In this document: positions 15,411 through 16,314 of the stretch, one piece after another
Numbering within the stretch: position 1 is the first letter of the stretch
How the letters are laid out: the number at the start of each line of letters is the position of its first letter
From: Verrucomicrobia bacterium TMED56
Lineage (GTDB): Bacteria > Verrucomicrobiota > Verrucomicrobiia > Opitutales > Seribacteraceae
DNA: 16,314 bases
Assembly (NCBI GenBank): GCA_002167265.1
Contig: NHDJ01000128.1
Span: forward strand, 1 to 16,314
Direction of reading: 5' to 3'
Notes under the pieces: model-generated
Database searches by the model: none
Told to the model about the DNA's origin: nothing
What the model saw: the letters and a program-made list of their open reading frames with translations, nothing else
Program-made: the position numbers and the translations under genes

Positions 15411-16314
15411 TCAGCTGCCAAAGCAGAACAAGTTCCTTTCTCCGCGGATCAGAATGCGATTCTTAATCGGCACGGGGGCTGCGATGACCCGCTCACCCAT
15501 ATCGAAAGCTCCGTGGAACCTGAATCCCTTGGCAATGTCCGCAACCAGAATCACTCCGTCCTCCCTCGGAGCGTAGAGCTTGGTCCCTGCCACAGTGGGG
15601 GAGGCATAGTAACTGGAACTGGCCCGCGGAAAGGCATCCTCCCAATGGCTTTTCCCCGTTTTCGGATTAATGCAATGGACCTCCCCGCGATCCCGTACAA
15701 CATAGACCTTGCCTTGAGCCACTGCAGGACTGGGAACGAAACACCCCGTATCCGTTCGGGTCCATAGGAGATGCGACTCCGTGACATCTCCCTTGCCCCC
15801 CATGCGAATTCCTTTCATGTGCGTCCCTCTACCATATGGAACAACCACAACATCGCCCGCCACCACCTGCGAACCGACCACCACCCAGTTTTTCTTTTGC
15901 TTGGGATTAAATCCGTTGGATACCCAATGCATCTCTCCATCCTTGGCGGAATGGGCAGACAACCTTTCCGCACCCCAGACCAGAATCGCCTCCTGCCCCT
16001 CATGCTCAATCAAGGTCGGAGTTGCGTAACTGTGATCGCATTCGGGGGGAGTCTGGTAATTTCGCGCCTTCTTCCATGCCACCTCTCCAGAATTGGGATC
16101 AAAGGCGAGCAACCAGGAATTTCCTTTTCTCATCAGGGCCACAATCAAATGCTTGCTTGTAAGAATCGGAGATGTCCCGAAATCCCAATAAAGCGTATCC
16201 TTTCCATAACCGGACAAATCCTTTTGCCAAATAATTTTTCCCTTAAAATTTAAGCAGGCAAGGTTCCTGCTCTTGAACAAGGCGTAAAGTTTTTCTCCAT
16301 CTGTAACCACCGAT
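15411..16314 (-). CDS. PQQ-like beta-propeller repeat protein, 5' end cut by window edge
   Basis: C-terminal 300 residues of a protein whose frame stays open to the right edge; the true start is outside the window, and the GTG at 16310 is not a credible start. The sequence is a run of propeller blades, each with a pattern such as SPxVAxGKVYVVxxxGxVxCINxKTGKxxW, best seen in the blade with SPAVAQGKVYVV and GEVHCINPKTGKSHW. Other blades open with SYATPTLIEHE and YYASPTVAGTKLYAP. This matches the PQQ/BamB-like repeat fold, common in exported Verrucomicrobiota and Planctomycetes proteins. No quinoprotein dehydrogenase catalytic residues are recognised, so it is probably a structural or binding propeller. 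It converges on the secreted protein to its left, with 28 bases between the stops and no hairpin. Confidence 0.85.
   Translation of the reverse strand, partial: SVVTDGEKLYALFKSRNLACLNFKGKIIWQKDLSGYGKDTLYWDFGTSPILTSKHLIVALMRKGNSWLLAFDPNSGEVAWKKARNYQTPPECDHSYATPTLIEHEGQEAILVWGAERLSAHSAKDGEMHWVSNGFNPKQKKNWVVVGSQVVAGDVVVVPYGRGTHMKGIRMGGKGDVTESHLLWTRTDTGCFVPSPAVAQGKVYVVRDRGEVHCINPKTGKSHWEDAFPRASSSYYASPTVAGTKLYAPREDGVILVADIAKGFRFHGAFDMGERVIAAPVPIKNRILIRGERNLFCFGS

Noticed and set aside
15771..16253. 160-codon plus-strand frame opposite the PQQ-like gene
   Set aside because: It is antisense to clear propeller repeats and shows no family resemblance.

Overview
The window is a gene-dense bacterial stretch with low to moderate GC by eye. 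It most likely comes from Verrucomicrobiota, probably an Opitutales/Puniceicoccaceae-like marine lineage. This is inferred from three things: a complete mcsA-mcsB-clpC arginine-phosphorylation module without ctsR; a Trp-rich 'LGWLYLHE...WIWT' segment in an exported protein, a type I associate with Opitutae surface proteins; and a PQQ-like propeller protein. No 16S rRNA or other strict marker is present, so the placement is tentative. Almost no gene has a Shine-Dalgarno sequence at normal spacing.

Layout. (1) 1-2623: isoprenoid-precursor (MEP pathway) genes. ispE runs leftward off the edge. It is divergent from a rightward pyrF-ispD-ispF run, in which ispD and ispF share an ATGA overlap. The 74-bp divergent gap carries an 8-bp inverted repeat. 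(2) 2624-2843: a 220-bp AT-rich convergent gap with no supportable gene. (3) 2844-11972: seven leftward genes. In transcription order they are acs (acetyl-CoA synthetase), ilvE (branched-chain aminotransferase), mcsA, mcsB, clpC, ndk and a membrane-anchored FAD-linked oxidase. mcsA-mcsB-clpC-ndk is tightly packed and probably an operon. clpC also has a convincing promoter of its own inside the end of mcsB, placed so close to the ATG that the transcript would be nearly leaderless. (4) 12063-15382: rightward queA (queuosine tRNA modification), then a large secreted protein whose first possible ATG overlaps the queA stop. (5) 15411-16314: the 3' part of a leftward PQQ-like beta-propeller protein that runs off the right edge.

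Most of the window is housekeeping: MEP isoprenoid synthesis, pyrimidine synthesis, acetate activation, branched-chain amino acid metabolism, nucleotide balance and tRNA modification. The coherent subsystem is protein quality control. McsA activates McsB, McsB marks proteins with phospho-arginine, and ClpC unfolds them for ClpP, which is not in the window. The least described item is the secreted protein at 13160-15382. It appears to join an EF-hand-bearing N-terminal domain with an HExxH-like variant, a Trp-rich segment and a divergent YHYH domain. I found no CRISPR array, insertion sequence, tRNA, rRNA or obvious defence system.
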